From CAIYPG01 sp903864555 (GTDB lineage Bacteria; Pseudomonadota; Gammaproteobacteria; Burkholderiales; SG8-39): 64,000 nucleotides of DNA. Both the position numbers and the translations under genes were made by a program. The notes beneath the pieces were generated by a model. That model was not told the DNA's origin. It made no database searches and saw only the letters and a program-made list of their open reading frames with translations. Each line of letters opens with the position of its first letter. Position 1 is the stretch's first letter. The stretch spans positions 1 to 64,000 of the forward strand of contig CANJJT010000004.1 in NCBI GenBank assembly GCA_947474715.1, given 5' to 3'. This document shows positions 34,976 through 42,911 of the stretch, piece by piece.

Positions 34976-36184
34976 ATGAGTTATGCCAACGGTCGCTTGA
35001 TCCATGATGCGGACAGTCATCTGCAGGAACTGGATGACTGCCTGGACGCGTACTTCCAGCCCTCGTTGCTGGAGTCGTTTCACGCGTCTCCCGGCTACCG
35101 GTTGAGGCTGCGGCGCTATGAGCAGCGGCCTGGCCGCTCGCGCGAGGCCCATGCCGAGCCGTCCTTTCGCGCCGGCGTGGACGCGAGCATCATGCTGCGC
35201 AAGAGCTTCGAGGCGCATGGCGCCTTCATCGCCGAAGACCGGCCGCATGCGCTGGACCTGCTGGGCTTTGCCAGCCAGCTGGTGTTCACGTCGTTCTGCC
35301 TGGGCAACTTCGGCCTTGACCAGAGCGATGACATGCCGCTGTGTTACGCCGCCGCGGATGCGCACAACCGGATGATCACGGACTTCTGTTCCGTCGACGA
35401 ACGCCTGCTTGCCGTGGCCTATGTGCCGCTGGAGGATTTCGCTCGCGCCAGCGCTACCGCGACGCTGGCCTTGAAACTGGGCGCCAAGGCGCTGATGGTG
35501 CCCTCGCGCTGCCCGAAGCTGCACGGGCCCAGCCATGTCGGGCTGGATGGGGTCTGGGCGCAGGCGCAGGAGGCTGGCGTGCCGATCGTGTTCCACGTCG
35601 GTGGCCAGGAGAAATTCAATACGGTCTACAAGATCAACGGCGGGCCGGCAGTGCCGGACTTCCGCGGCGGCGACGACAATTTCACCTCGCTCAGTTACCT
35701 GCCGATCCCGTACGCGGTCATGCAGACCCTGGCAGCGCTGATTTTCGACGGTGTTTTCGATCGTTTTGAGCGCCTGAAGTGGGGCGCGATCGAGCTTGGC
35801 GCCGAATGGGTGCCGGGCTGGATGCGGTCCCTGGACGCCGCCGCGCATGCCTTCAAGCGCAACGAGACGCGCTTGCAGAAGCTGTCGGCACGGCCGAGCG
35901 AGATCGTGCGCCGGCAACTGCGGGTGACCCCGTATCCCCACGAGGATGCCGGCTGGGTCGTGTCACAGGCAGGCCCGGAGATGGCCATGTTCTCGTCGGA
36001 TTATGCGCATCCCGAGGGAGGCAGGGCGCCATTGAAGCGCTTCGACGAGACGCTGGAGCGCGTGGATGCCGATGCGCGCCGGTGGTTCTATGCGGACAAC
36101 TTCATCGACCTGATGGGCGCGGGCCTGGCGCCGGCACTGCGCCGGCCCCAACCGCGCGAGACGCTGGTGCCAACCGGTGCCTGA
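34976..36184 (+). CDS. Amidohydrolase-2 family protein
   Basis: Protein of 402 aa from MSYANGRLIHDADSHLQE (GGAG site upstream). Metal motif DADSH (D13, H15) near the N-terminus, VFHVGGQEKF mid-barrel and MFSSDYAHPEGG near the C-terminus match the ACMSD-like PF04909 group. Longer than the other three amidohydrolases here. In the LacI-linked cluster between the HisD-like gene and two receptors. Confidence 0.85.
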   Translation: MSYANGRLIHDADSHLQELDDCLDAYFQPSLLESFHASPGYRLRLRRYEQRPGRSREAHAEPSFRAGVDASIMLRKSFEAHGAFIAEDRPHALDLLGFASQLVFTSFCLGNFGLDQSDDMPLCYAAADAHNRMITDFCSVDERLLAVAYVPLEDFARASATATLALKLGAKALMVPSRCPKLHGPSHVGLDGVWAQAQEAGVPIVFHVGGQEKFNTVYKINGGPAVPDFRGGDDNFTSLSYLPIPYAVMQTLAALIFDGVFDRFERLKWGAIELGAEWVPGWMRSLDAAAHAFKRNETRLQKLSARPSEIVRRQLRVTPYPHEDAGWVVSQAGPEMAMFSSDYAHPEGGRAPLKRFDETLERVDADARRWFYADNFIDLMGAGLAPALRRPQPRETLVPTGA

Positions 36185-36282
36185 CAGGCAGCGGCGGCGC
36201 TCTTGATTCACCTTCACCATTTCGAGCTTCGGCTCTTTCGCTCATCAACCCTTGCCGGCCCTGACCGGCGTATGGAGGCCAC

Positions 36283-37245
36283 ATGAAACGTCTGTCCCTG
36301 GCGGCGATTGCACTTTCGTTCGTCCTGTCCGGTCCGGTTGCAGCGCAGGAGTTCCCCAGTAGACCGATCACGCTCATGATGCCCTTTCAGGCCGGGGGCG
36401 TTGCCGATCTCTTTGGACGCCTCGTCTCAAGCAAAATGGGCAGTGTGCTCGGCACAAGCTTCATCGTCGTCAACAATGCCGGCGCCGGTGGAATCATCGG
36501 CGCCAAAATTGTTGCTGACGCGAAGCCCGACGGTTACACGATTCTCTACGCCACGGATGCGGCGATGGTCAACCACCCGCTCGTGTCGAAGAATCCGCTG
36601 TATATCCCGGACAAGGCGTTTGCGCCTATCCATAGCCTGACGACCACACCGTGGATGTTCGCGGTTCGTCCCGATGCGCCATTCAAGACCTTCCGGGAGT
36701 TGGTCGAGTCCGCGCGAAAGAACCCCGGGAAGCTCACTTACTTCATCCTCGACATCGGATCCTCGCATCATGTCATGGGGGAGCTTCTGCAGAAGGCGGC
36801 CGGCGTGAAGCTCACGCATGTTCCCTACAAGGGTGGGCCCCAGGGCTTTCAGGACTTCTTCGGTGGCCGGCTCGACCTGATGATGGACTATGCAAACACC
36901 TGGGCGCCGTTCGTGGCGGCCGGCAAGGCCATTCCGATCGGCGTGGCCTCGGCGGCGCGTCTGCCTGTCGCGCCGAACGTGCCGACCTTCGCGGAGCAGG
37001 GCTACGACGTCGCGTTCGGTCCGATCGGAGTGCTGGCTGCGCCGGTTGCGACGCCCAAGGCCGTGATCGACAAACTCTCGGAGACGATGGCCCGGGTTCA
37101 CAAGGATCCCGCGTTCGTGAAGTACTGCTTCGATCGAGGCTCGGTGCAGCTGATGTATGGCCCTGCCGAGACGAAAGCATTCCTCGAGCAGCGGACCACA
37201 AGGATGAAGCAGCTGTTCGATGAGTTGGGCATCAAGCCGGAATGA
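36283..37245 (+). CDS. Bug/TctC-family periplasmic solute receptor
   Basis: Protein of 320 aa, GGAGG upstream. Signal peptide to GPVAAQ. Motifs FPSRPITLMMPFQAGGVADL, VVNNAGAGGIIGAK and THVPYKGGPQGF. Its stop overlaps the region just before the next receptor; both belong to the HisD/amidohydrolase cluster. Confidence 0.9.
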   Translation: MKRLSLAAIALSFVLSGPVAAQEFPSRPITLMMPFQAGGVADLFGRLVSSKMGSVLGTSFIVVNNAGAGGIIGAKIVADAKPDGYTILYATDAAMVNHPLVSKNPLYIPDKAFAPIHSLTTTPWMFAVRPDAPFKTFRELVESARKNPGKLTYFILDIGSSHHVMGELLQKAAGVKLTHVPYKGGPQGFQDFFGGRLDLMMDYANTWAPFVAAGKAIPIGVASAARLPVAPNVPTFAEQGYDVAFGPIGVLAAPVATPKAVIDKLSETMARVHKDPAFVKYCFDRGSVQLMYGPAETKAFLEQRTTRMKQLFDELGIKPE

Positions 37246-37283
37246 AGTCGACAGGAACCGGCGCGCACATCCAAGGAGAGATC

Positions 37284-38276
37284 ATGAAGTACACCCTGCG
37301 TGCCCTGACCGCCACTGCCTTGCTGGCGTCCACCCTCCTGCCATCCGCCGCGGCCTTCGCGCAAGGCAGCGCAGACGCCTGGCCCTCGCGGCCGGTCACC
37401 ATGATTGTGGCGCTCGCCCCCGGTGCCGCGGTGGACATCGAGACACGCCTGTATGCCAATGAGCTGTCGAAGAACATGAACCGCAGCTTCCTGGTGGATT
37501 ACAAGCCTGGCGCGGGCAGCACCATCGGCCTCGCCCATGTCGCCAAGTCGGCGCCCGACGGCTATACGCTGTTGTCCATGACCGCCTCCGCTTCCATCGC
37601 GAAGATGGCTTATCCCAACTTGAGCGTCGATCCCCTCAAGGACCTCGCTCCCGTCTCGCTCATGTCCATGCGGCCCATCGTCTTCGTGGTGAACCCCGCG
37701 CTGCCGGTGAAATCGCTCAAGGAATTCATCGCCTACGCCAGGGCGAATCCCATGAAGGTGAATGCCGGCACCGCCGGCGCGGGTGGTCTCGCCGAACTGG
37801 GCTGGGGCTGGTTCAACAGCCTCACCGACACCAAGGTGACCCTGGTGCACTACAAGGGCGGCGGCCCGGCGCTCAAGGCGGTGCTGGCGGGCGAAGTGGA
37901 CATCATTTTCGGCGGCCTCGCTGTCTCGATACCGCAGGTCAAGGCAGGCAAGCTGCGGGCGCTGGGCACCTCCATGCTGGAGCGCTCGAAACTTACGCCC
38001 GACCTGCCCACCGCAGCCGAGCAGGGACTTCCCGGCTTCAACTATTTCCAGTGGCTGGGCATCGCAGCGCCGGCCGCCACGCCGCAGCCGATCATCGTCC
38101 GCCTCAATGCTGAACTGGCCAAGGTGGCCAAGTCCGCGGAGGTGCAGCGCAAGCTCGAAGACGATGGCACCATCCTGGTGGGCACCAGCCCGGAGCGCTT
38201 CCGCCAGATTTACGAGGAAGAATCCGCCCGGCTGCGCAAGGTGGCCAAAGACATCAACATGAAGTTCACCGAGTAG
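37284..38276 (+). CDS. Bug/TctC-family periplasmic solute receptor
   Basis: Protein of 330 aa from ATG 37284 (AAGGAGAG site); an earlier in-frame ATG at 37242 lacks a signal. Signal peptide to AAFAQ. Motifs WPSRPVTMIVALAPGAAVD, VDYKPGAG and VHYKGGGPAL. The last 58 residues are nearly identical to the relic at 26451-26627. Tandem with another receptor, which is unusual. Confidence 0.9.
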   Translation: MKYTLRALTATALLASTLLPSAAAFAQGSADAWPSRPVTMIVALAPGAAVDIETRLYANELSKNMNRSFLVDYKPGAGSTIGLAHVAKSAPDGYTLLSMTASASIAKMAYPNLSVDPLKDLAPVSLMSMRPIVFVVNPALPVKSLKEFIAYARANPMKVNAGTAGAGGLAELGWGWFNSLTDTKVTLVHYKGGGPALKAVLAGEVDIIFGGLAVSIPQVKAGKLRALGTSMLERSKLTPDLPTAAEQGLPGFNYFQWLGIAAPAATPQPIIVRLNAELAKVAKSAEVQRKLEDDGTILVGTSPERFRQIYEEESARLRKVAKDINMKFTE

Positions 38277-38392
38277 CCGCACCGGAAGGCCTCTCCCCGC
38301 GCAGGCCACCGTGAAGGCCGGGACTGCCTGCGTCGTGCATCCCTGTCCCCGTCAAGTTCCGGCAAGCCACCGCCCCTTACAATGACGGGCTC

Positions 38393-39565
38393 ATGCGCAT
38401 TCATTTCGTTTTTGCCCTCAACGTTTTCAATACCTCGAGCACTTTTGCCAATCGCGTGCTGCTGGCGCTGTTTGCGGTGAGGCTGGGCGCCTCGCCGGTG
38501 ATGGTGGGGGTGCTGGGGGCGATGTTCGCGGTGTTCCCCTCGCTGCTGGCGGTGATGGCCGGGCGCCTGGCCGACCGCATTGGCTCGCGCTACCCGATGA
38601 TCGTCGGCACCGTGGGCATGAGCCTGGGCATGCTGGTGCCTTACTTCTGGCCGACCCTGCCCGCCATCCTGTTTGCCGCGCTGATGTGCGGCTTTGCGCA
38701 GGTGTTCTTCAATGTCTCGACGCAGAACCTCACCGGCGTCCTCAGCACGCCGGAGACGCGTTCGCGCAATTTCGCCAACTACGCGCTGACCAATTCGACC
38801 GGGCAGTTTATCGGTCCGCTGATCGGCGGCTTCTCCATCGATCATCTTTCCAACGCCAACGCCAGCCTGCTGCTGGCGGTGTTTGCCACCATCCCGCTGC
38901 TCATGCTGCTGTGGGAGCGCCGGCCGCTGGAGCCGGAGCACCTGCGCAACCGCAGCCAGGAGAAGAAGGCCGCCGCCGCCAAGGCCGGCGGCGCGCTGCA
39001 GATGCTGAAGAACCCGGCGGTGCGTCAGTCGCTCTACACCGGCAGCCTGCTCAACTCCGGGCTCAACCTGTACCAGTTCTACATGCCGGTGTATGCCACT
39101 TCGGTGGGGGCCTCGGCCTCGGTGGTGGGCATCATCATGGCCATGAATTCCACCGCAGCCTTCTTCATCCGCGCGGTGCTGCCGGCGCTGATCAACCGCT
39201 GGAAGGAAGACCGGGTGCTGGTCATGGCCTTTGTCTGCGGCGCGGTCAGCCTGACCCTGGTGCCCTTTTTCGAGAACGCCTGGATGCTGGGCCTCCTGTC
39301 CTTTGTCTTCGGCCTGGGCATGGGCGTGGGCCAGCCCATCGTCAACATCCAGATGTTCGCCAACTCGCCGGAGGGACGCTCGGGTGAAGGTATCGGCCTG
39401 AAGATGACCACTAACCAGCTCACCAAGCTGGTCAGCCCGATTGCCTTTGGTGCCGTGGCCTCCGCCGTGGGCCTGCTGCCGATGTTCTGGCTGAATGCGC
39501 TGCTGCTGGGGGCCGGCGGCTGGATGGCGCGGCCGAAAAAAGACAGGGTCCAGCGGACAGCTTGA
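38393..39565 (+). CDS. MFS transporter
   Basis: Protein of 390 aa with about 12 predicted membrane spans in two halves. MFS motif A is GRLADRIGSR between spans 2 and 3. Central cytoplasmic loop RNRSQEKKAAAAK at about 185. Ribosome site is weak. Inner-membrane carrier of unknown substrate. Confidence 0.85.
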   Translation: MRIHFVFALNVFNTSSTFANRVLLALFAVRLGASPVMVGVLGAMFAVFPSLLAVMAGRLADRIGSRYPMIVGTVGMSLGMLVPYFWPTLPAILFAALMCGFAQVFFNVSTQNLTGVLSTPETRSRNFANYALTNSTGQFIGPLIGGFSIDHLSNANASLLLAVFATIPLLMLLWERRPLEPEHLRNRSQEKKAAAAKAGGALQMLKNPAVRQSLYTGSLLNSGLNLYQFYMPVYATSVGASASVVGIIMAMNSTAAFFIRAVLPALINRWKEDRVLVMAFVCGAVSLTLVPFFENAWMLGLLSFVFGLGMGVGQPIVNIQMFANSPEGRSGEGIGLKMTTNQLTKLVSPIAFGAVASAVGLLPMFWLNALLLGAGGWMARPKKDRVQRTA

Positions 39566-39647
39566 TCAGCAAGGTTTGAAGTGTCATGTGGCGAGGGCAT
39601 CATTGTCCGATGATGGCCACAATGATCCTGGGGGTACCGGTCCGGCG

Positions 39648-40496
39648 ATGGCGGATGGCGCGCGGACTGTCACAAGGCAGTTGCCGGTGATGCCGGGGGT
39701 CTCACCCTTTGCGGCCTCCGGCCCGGGCCATCGGACCCTGATGGCCATGCTGGCGTTCATCAGCCTTGTGCTGGTTGCATCACTGCTGCTCGGGCAGGCG
39801 GCCATTGCGATCTACGTGCTGGGATTCTGGCACTACTACCTCTACGGGCTTGCCTATCGTTACGGCAAGGTGCCGCTGGCGCTATTCAAGCGCGATGCCG
39901 TGCTGATGAAGTCGGTCGCGCTGGCCGCCCTGGGGGTGGCCTATTTTTCCTGTCCGCCGGACTGGCTGTCCCTGGCCGTGATGGCTGCAGGCTTCGGCCT
40001 GAACGCGCTGGCTGCCCGGGTGCTGGGGGTGGACCGCACCTACTATGGTCACGAGGTGGCCGGACTGCCGCACCGGCGCATCAGCGCATTTCCCTACTCG
40101 CAGGTCGGGCACCCCATGCTGGTGGGCAACATGGCCGCCTATGCCGGGACCATGATCAATGACTCGTTCCGCGAGCAATGGTGGCCGCTCGCCAGCATGC
40201 ATGTGGTTTTCAACCTGGCGCTGCTCGCGATGGAGATGCGCGTGAAGCCGCTGCACGGCGCCGGCGCCGCCCCCGCATCCGCGACGGGCACGCCTGCGGC
40301 GCTGGCCGGCCTGGGTGCTGCGGGGGCGATGGCAGGTGCGGCGGTGGCATTTGTCTACCTGGGCGATGACCGCAGGGCACTGGCCGGCGCCTTGCTGGGT
40401 GCAGGCATTGTCATATTTGCGCGGGTAATCTATGGCTTTTACTCTGGGGCGGTACCTGGCACCGGTGGCCGGCTTCAGGGCAGGGAGGCGCAATGA
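39648..40496 (+). CDS. Membrane methyltransferase of the PEMT/ICMT type
   Basis: Protein of 282 aa from ATG 39648 (later ATGs possible). Several hydrophobic spans and a C-terminal core DRTYYGHEVAG...AFPYSQVGHPMLVGN, resembling the SAM-binding region of phospholipid and isoprenylcysteine methyltransferases (HPM..G.. and an E/H motif). Two further spans at 265-310 of the open frame. Its stop overlaps the start of the next gene by 4 nt (ATGA), so they probably act together. Confidence 0.55.
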   Translation: MADGARTVTRQLPVMPGVSPFAASGPGHRTLMAMLAFISLVLVASLLLGQAAIAIYVLGFWHYYLYGLAYRYGKVPLALFKRDAVLMKSVALAALGVAYFSCPPDWLSLAVMAAGFGLNALAARVLGVDRTYYGHEVAGLPHRRISAFPYSQVGHPMLVGNMAAYAGTMINDSFREQWWPLASMHVVFNLALLAMEMRVKPLHGAGAAPASATGTPAALAGLGAAGAMAGAAVAFVYLGDDRRALAGALLGAGIVIFARVIYGFYSGAVPGTGGRLQGREAQ

Positions 40497-41350
40497 GCGA
40501 CGCAGCACAGCTGGGAACACAGGGCAAGGGCGGCATGCCGACCGGGCAGGGCCAACGCGCCACACGGCTGTTCCCCGTGCAGGTGGGGCGGTTTGACGAT
40601 GCGGTCGCGCGCAGCCTCATCGACGAACTGGCGAACTGGGTCGTGGCGCGTTACCGCGAGGACCTCACGCAGCGCCCTTCAAAGCATGTCTATATCCGCC
40701 TGTTGCCTGAAGAAGTGGTCCGCAAGATCGACCGCATCCGCGACAACGCCGTCATCTGCGAAGCCATGCTGCGGCACTTCGGCCCGGACCATGTCATCAC
40801 CCCGATGAAGCACACCGACGAGCTTTACCTATCCCACTACAACAAGGACCGCGGCGGCGACCAGGGCCTGTTCGACAAGCACTACGATGGCAACCTGCGC
40901 TTCCTGTCCTTTGGCACCGTGGTGCGTTCGCTGATCTACCTGCAGTCCGATGCCACCTACAAGGTGGTGTTTGCCCACAGTGGTGTGGAGAAGGCCTTCG
41001 TCACCTATGACTTCGGGCTGCTCGACTTTCACCGGGAACTGCACTGGGTCGAGGGCGAATACAGCAGTGATGGCCAGCAGCGCATCCTGCTCAAGTGCAA
41101 TTACCTCGTCGCTCCGCGCGACGCCGGCCTGATGAAGTCGCTCGTGATAGGGGCGAATACCGGGGTCTTTTACCTGGTCAAAGCGGCCATGGAATACTCC
41201 AAGAGCCCGCGGAACCCGGCGCAGCGTTTCGTGGGCCTGCTGTGCAACGTGTTTCGCCTGCTCAACAACATTCACCCCTTTGTGCCGCTGATTGTCACGG
41301 CGGCGGTGCTGGGCGGTGTCGGCTGGGGCCTGATTCATTGGCTTGGCTAG
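40493..41350 (+). CDS. Putative Fe(II)-dependent oxygenase with C-terminal membrane anchor
   Basis: Protein of 285 aa. Possible facial triad: H130-x-D132 (DKHYDGNL) and H184 (RELHWVEG), with R197 13 residues later, as in 2-oxoglutarate/Fe(II) dioxygenases. A hydrophobic tail (about 264-283, FVPLIVTAAVLGGVGWGL) suggests membrane anchoring. Translationally coupled to the membrane methyltransferase. Family not recognised with certainty. Confidence 0.5.
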   Translation: MSDAAQLGTQGKGGMPTGQGQRATRLFPVQVGRFDDAVARSLIDELANWVVARYREDLTQRPSKHVYIRLLPEEVVRKIDRIRDNAVICEAMLRHFGPDHVITPMKHTDELYLSHYNKDRGGDQGLFDKHYDGNLRFLSFGTVVRSLIYLQSDATYKVVFAHSGVEKAFVTYDFGLLDFHRELHWVEGEYSSDGQQRILLKCNYLVAPRDAGLMKSLVIGANTGVFYLVKAAMEYSKSPRNPAQRFVGLLCNVFRLLNNIHPFVPLIVTAAVLGGVGWGLIHWLG

Positions 41351-41424
41351 CAGGGTGTTGAAGATGGAGGGCACGCTCTGCCTCGCCCCCAACGGCCGGA
41401 TTGGCGGAATCCTATCCCAGTACG

Positions 41425-41434
41425 TATGATCATA
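41425..41434. promoter_or_regulatory. Palindromic operator candidate TATGATCATA
   Basis: Perfect 10-bp palindrome in the leader of the receptor gene. A second ATGATCAT follows at 41478, and an extended form (ATATGATCATAT) precedes phaC at 59343. Confidence 0.35.
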
Positions 41435-41477
41435 ATATTATTGCAAGCCCAATGAAGAAAACAGAGACCATCTGTAA

Positions 41478-41485
41478 ATGATCAT
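41478..41485. promoter_or_regulatory. Second ATGATCAT site
   Basis: Repeats the core of the palindrome 52 bp upstream, about five helical turns, which would place bound dimers on the same face of DNA. Confidence 0.3.
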
Positions 41486-41666
41486 ATCAATCCGGCCAGA
41501 GGCTTGCGCCCTGCCGCACCCGCCTTGCCTGCCGCTCCGGCTGGATTTTACTTTCGCTTAATATCCGCCTGTGGCTGCCATCGACGACCGTCAATGGCAG
41601 CCACGCGACCGGACCTGCCGCCCCGAGCGGACAGCAAGAATCCCGGCGAACCAACCAGGAGGCGAC

Positions 41667-42650
41667 ATGAACAAAGCCGTTCTGAACAGGCTGGCCGGTG
41701 GCGTATGGCTGCTGGCGCTGTGCGGTGGTCCGGCCCAAGCAGCCGACCAGGCGCCCGGCTATCCCTCGCGCAATGTGCGCATGGTGATTCCTTTCGTGCC
41801 CGGCGGCTCGTCCGATGTGATCGGCCGCATCGTGGCGCAAAAGCTCACCGAAGCCTGGGGCCAGCAGGTGATCGTGGACAACCGCGGCGGCGGCGGCACG
41901 GTCATCGGCACCGAGATCGTGGCCAGGGCCAATCCGGATGGCCACACCATCCTGCTCTCCACGCCGTCTTTCACCGTGAATGCGACTGGCGTGCGCAAGC
42001 TGCCCTACGACCCGGCCAAGGATTTCTCGCCCATCATCCTGTTCGGCTTCGCGCCGATGATGATCATCGCCACGCCATCTTTTCCGCCGCGGACCATCAA
42101 GGAACTGGTGGCCTATGCCAAGGCCAATGAAGGCAAGGTCACTTTCGGCTCGGCCGGCAACGGCAGCATCAACCAGATGGGCCTGGAGTTGATCAAGCTG
42201 CAGGGCGCGCCCATGACGCATGTGCCCTACAAGGGCGCCGCACCGGCCATGACCGATGTGGCGGGCGGCCAGATCAACCTGCTGCTCACCGCCGCGGGTG
42301 CCGCGCTGCCGCTGGTGAAGGCGGGCAAGCTGAAGGCGATTGCCGTCACCAGCCTGCAGCGCATCCCGCTGGCGCCAGACATCCCGGCCGTCTCGGAAAC
42401 CTTCCCCGGCTACGAAGTGGTGAACTGGTACGGCTTCCAGGCGCCCGGCGCTACATCACCTGCCATCGTGGCGAAGATCAACACCGACATGATGCGCCTG
42501 CTCAAGGACGCCGACGTGCTGGACCGCATTGCTCGCGAGAGCAGCCTGCCCGGGGGCAGCACGCCCGAGCAGTTCCGCACTTTCCTGCAGAACGAGATCG
42601 TGAAGTGGACGCGGGTGATCAAGGAAACCGGCGCCACCGTGGACCAGTGA
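41667..42650 (+). CDS. Bug/TctC-family periplasmic solute receptor
   Basis: Protein of 327 aa from ATG 41667 with AGGAGG upstream. Signal peptide to AQAAD. Motifs YPSRNVRMVIPFVPGGSSD, VDNRGGGGTVIGTE and THVPYKGAAPAM. Next gene is the fused UGSC selenoprotein, separated by a 261-nt gap holding a stem-loop repeat. Probably supplies the substrate of that enzyme (inference from context only). Confidence 0.9.
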   Translation: MNKAVLNRLAGGVWLLALCGGPAQAADQAPGYPSRNVRMVIPFVPGGSSDVIGRIVAQKLTEAWGQQVIVDNRGGGGTVIGTEIVARANPDGHTILLSTPSFTVNATGVRKLPYDPAKDFSPIILFGFAPMMIIATPSFPPRTIKELVAYAKANEGKVTFGSAGNGSINQMGLELIKLQGAPMTHVPYKGAAPAMTDVAGGQINLLLTAAGAALPLVKAGKLKAIAVTSLQRIPLAPDIPAVSETFPGYEVVNWYGFQAPGATSPAIVAKINTDMMRLLKDADVLDRIARESSLPGGSTPEQFRTFLQNEIVKWTRVIKETGATVDQ

Positions 42651-42780
42651 GGGCACGCAGTCGAGCGGAGAAGGCCAATGCTGATTCACACAGCTGCCCC
42701 ACACGAAATGAGCCATTTTGATTCGACACACGCAGATTTGAGCGAAGCCACTTCGCCGAGAATCCATTGAAACCAATTAT

Positions 42781-42853
42781 CGTTATTCCCGCGAAGGCGG
42801 GAATCCATGGTTCGAAGGCAGCAAGAATGGATCCCCGCCTGCGCGGGAATGAC
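42781..42853. repeat. REP-like inverted repeat (ATTCCCGC...GCGGGAAT type)
   Basis: Two imperfect inverted arms of about 29 bp, CGTTATTCCCGCGAAGGCGG... and its complement ending CGCGGGAATGACG, around a short spacer. Each arm also has its own small inverted repeat (ATTCCCGC / GCGGGAAT). This type is widespread between genes in beta- and gammaproteobacteria and may be a mobile miniature element or transcript stabiliser. Confidence 0.75.
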
Positions 42854-42911
42854 GGCAGGGGCGTTTTCACCATGCATTCCATGAAGCCACCCACTCCCAC
42901 GGAGGACTGAC

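Larger units (their letters stand above)
41351..41666. other. 316-nt leader with two ATGATCAT sites
   Basis: No gene. AT-richer than its surroundings at 41420-41490. Contains palindromes TATGATCATA (41425-41434) and ATGATCAT (41478-41485), 52 bp apart, about 180-240 nt upstream of the receptor start: a likely promoter/operator region for the receptor-UGSC locus. Confidence 0.45.
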
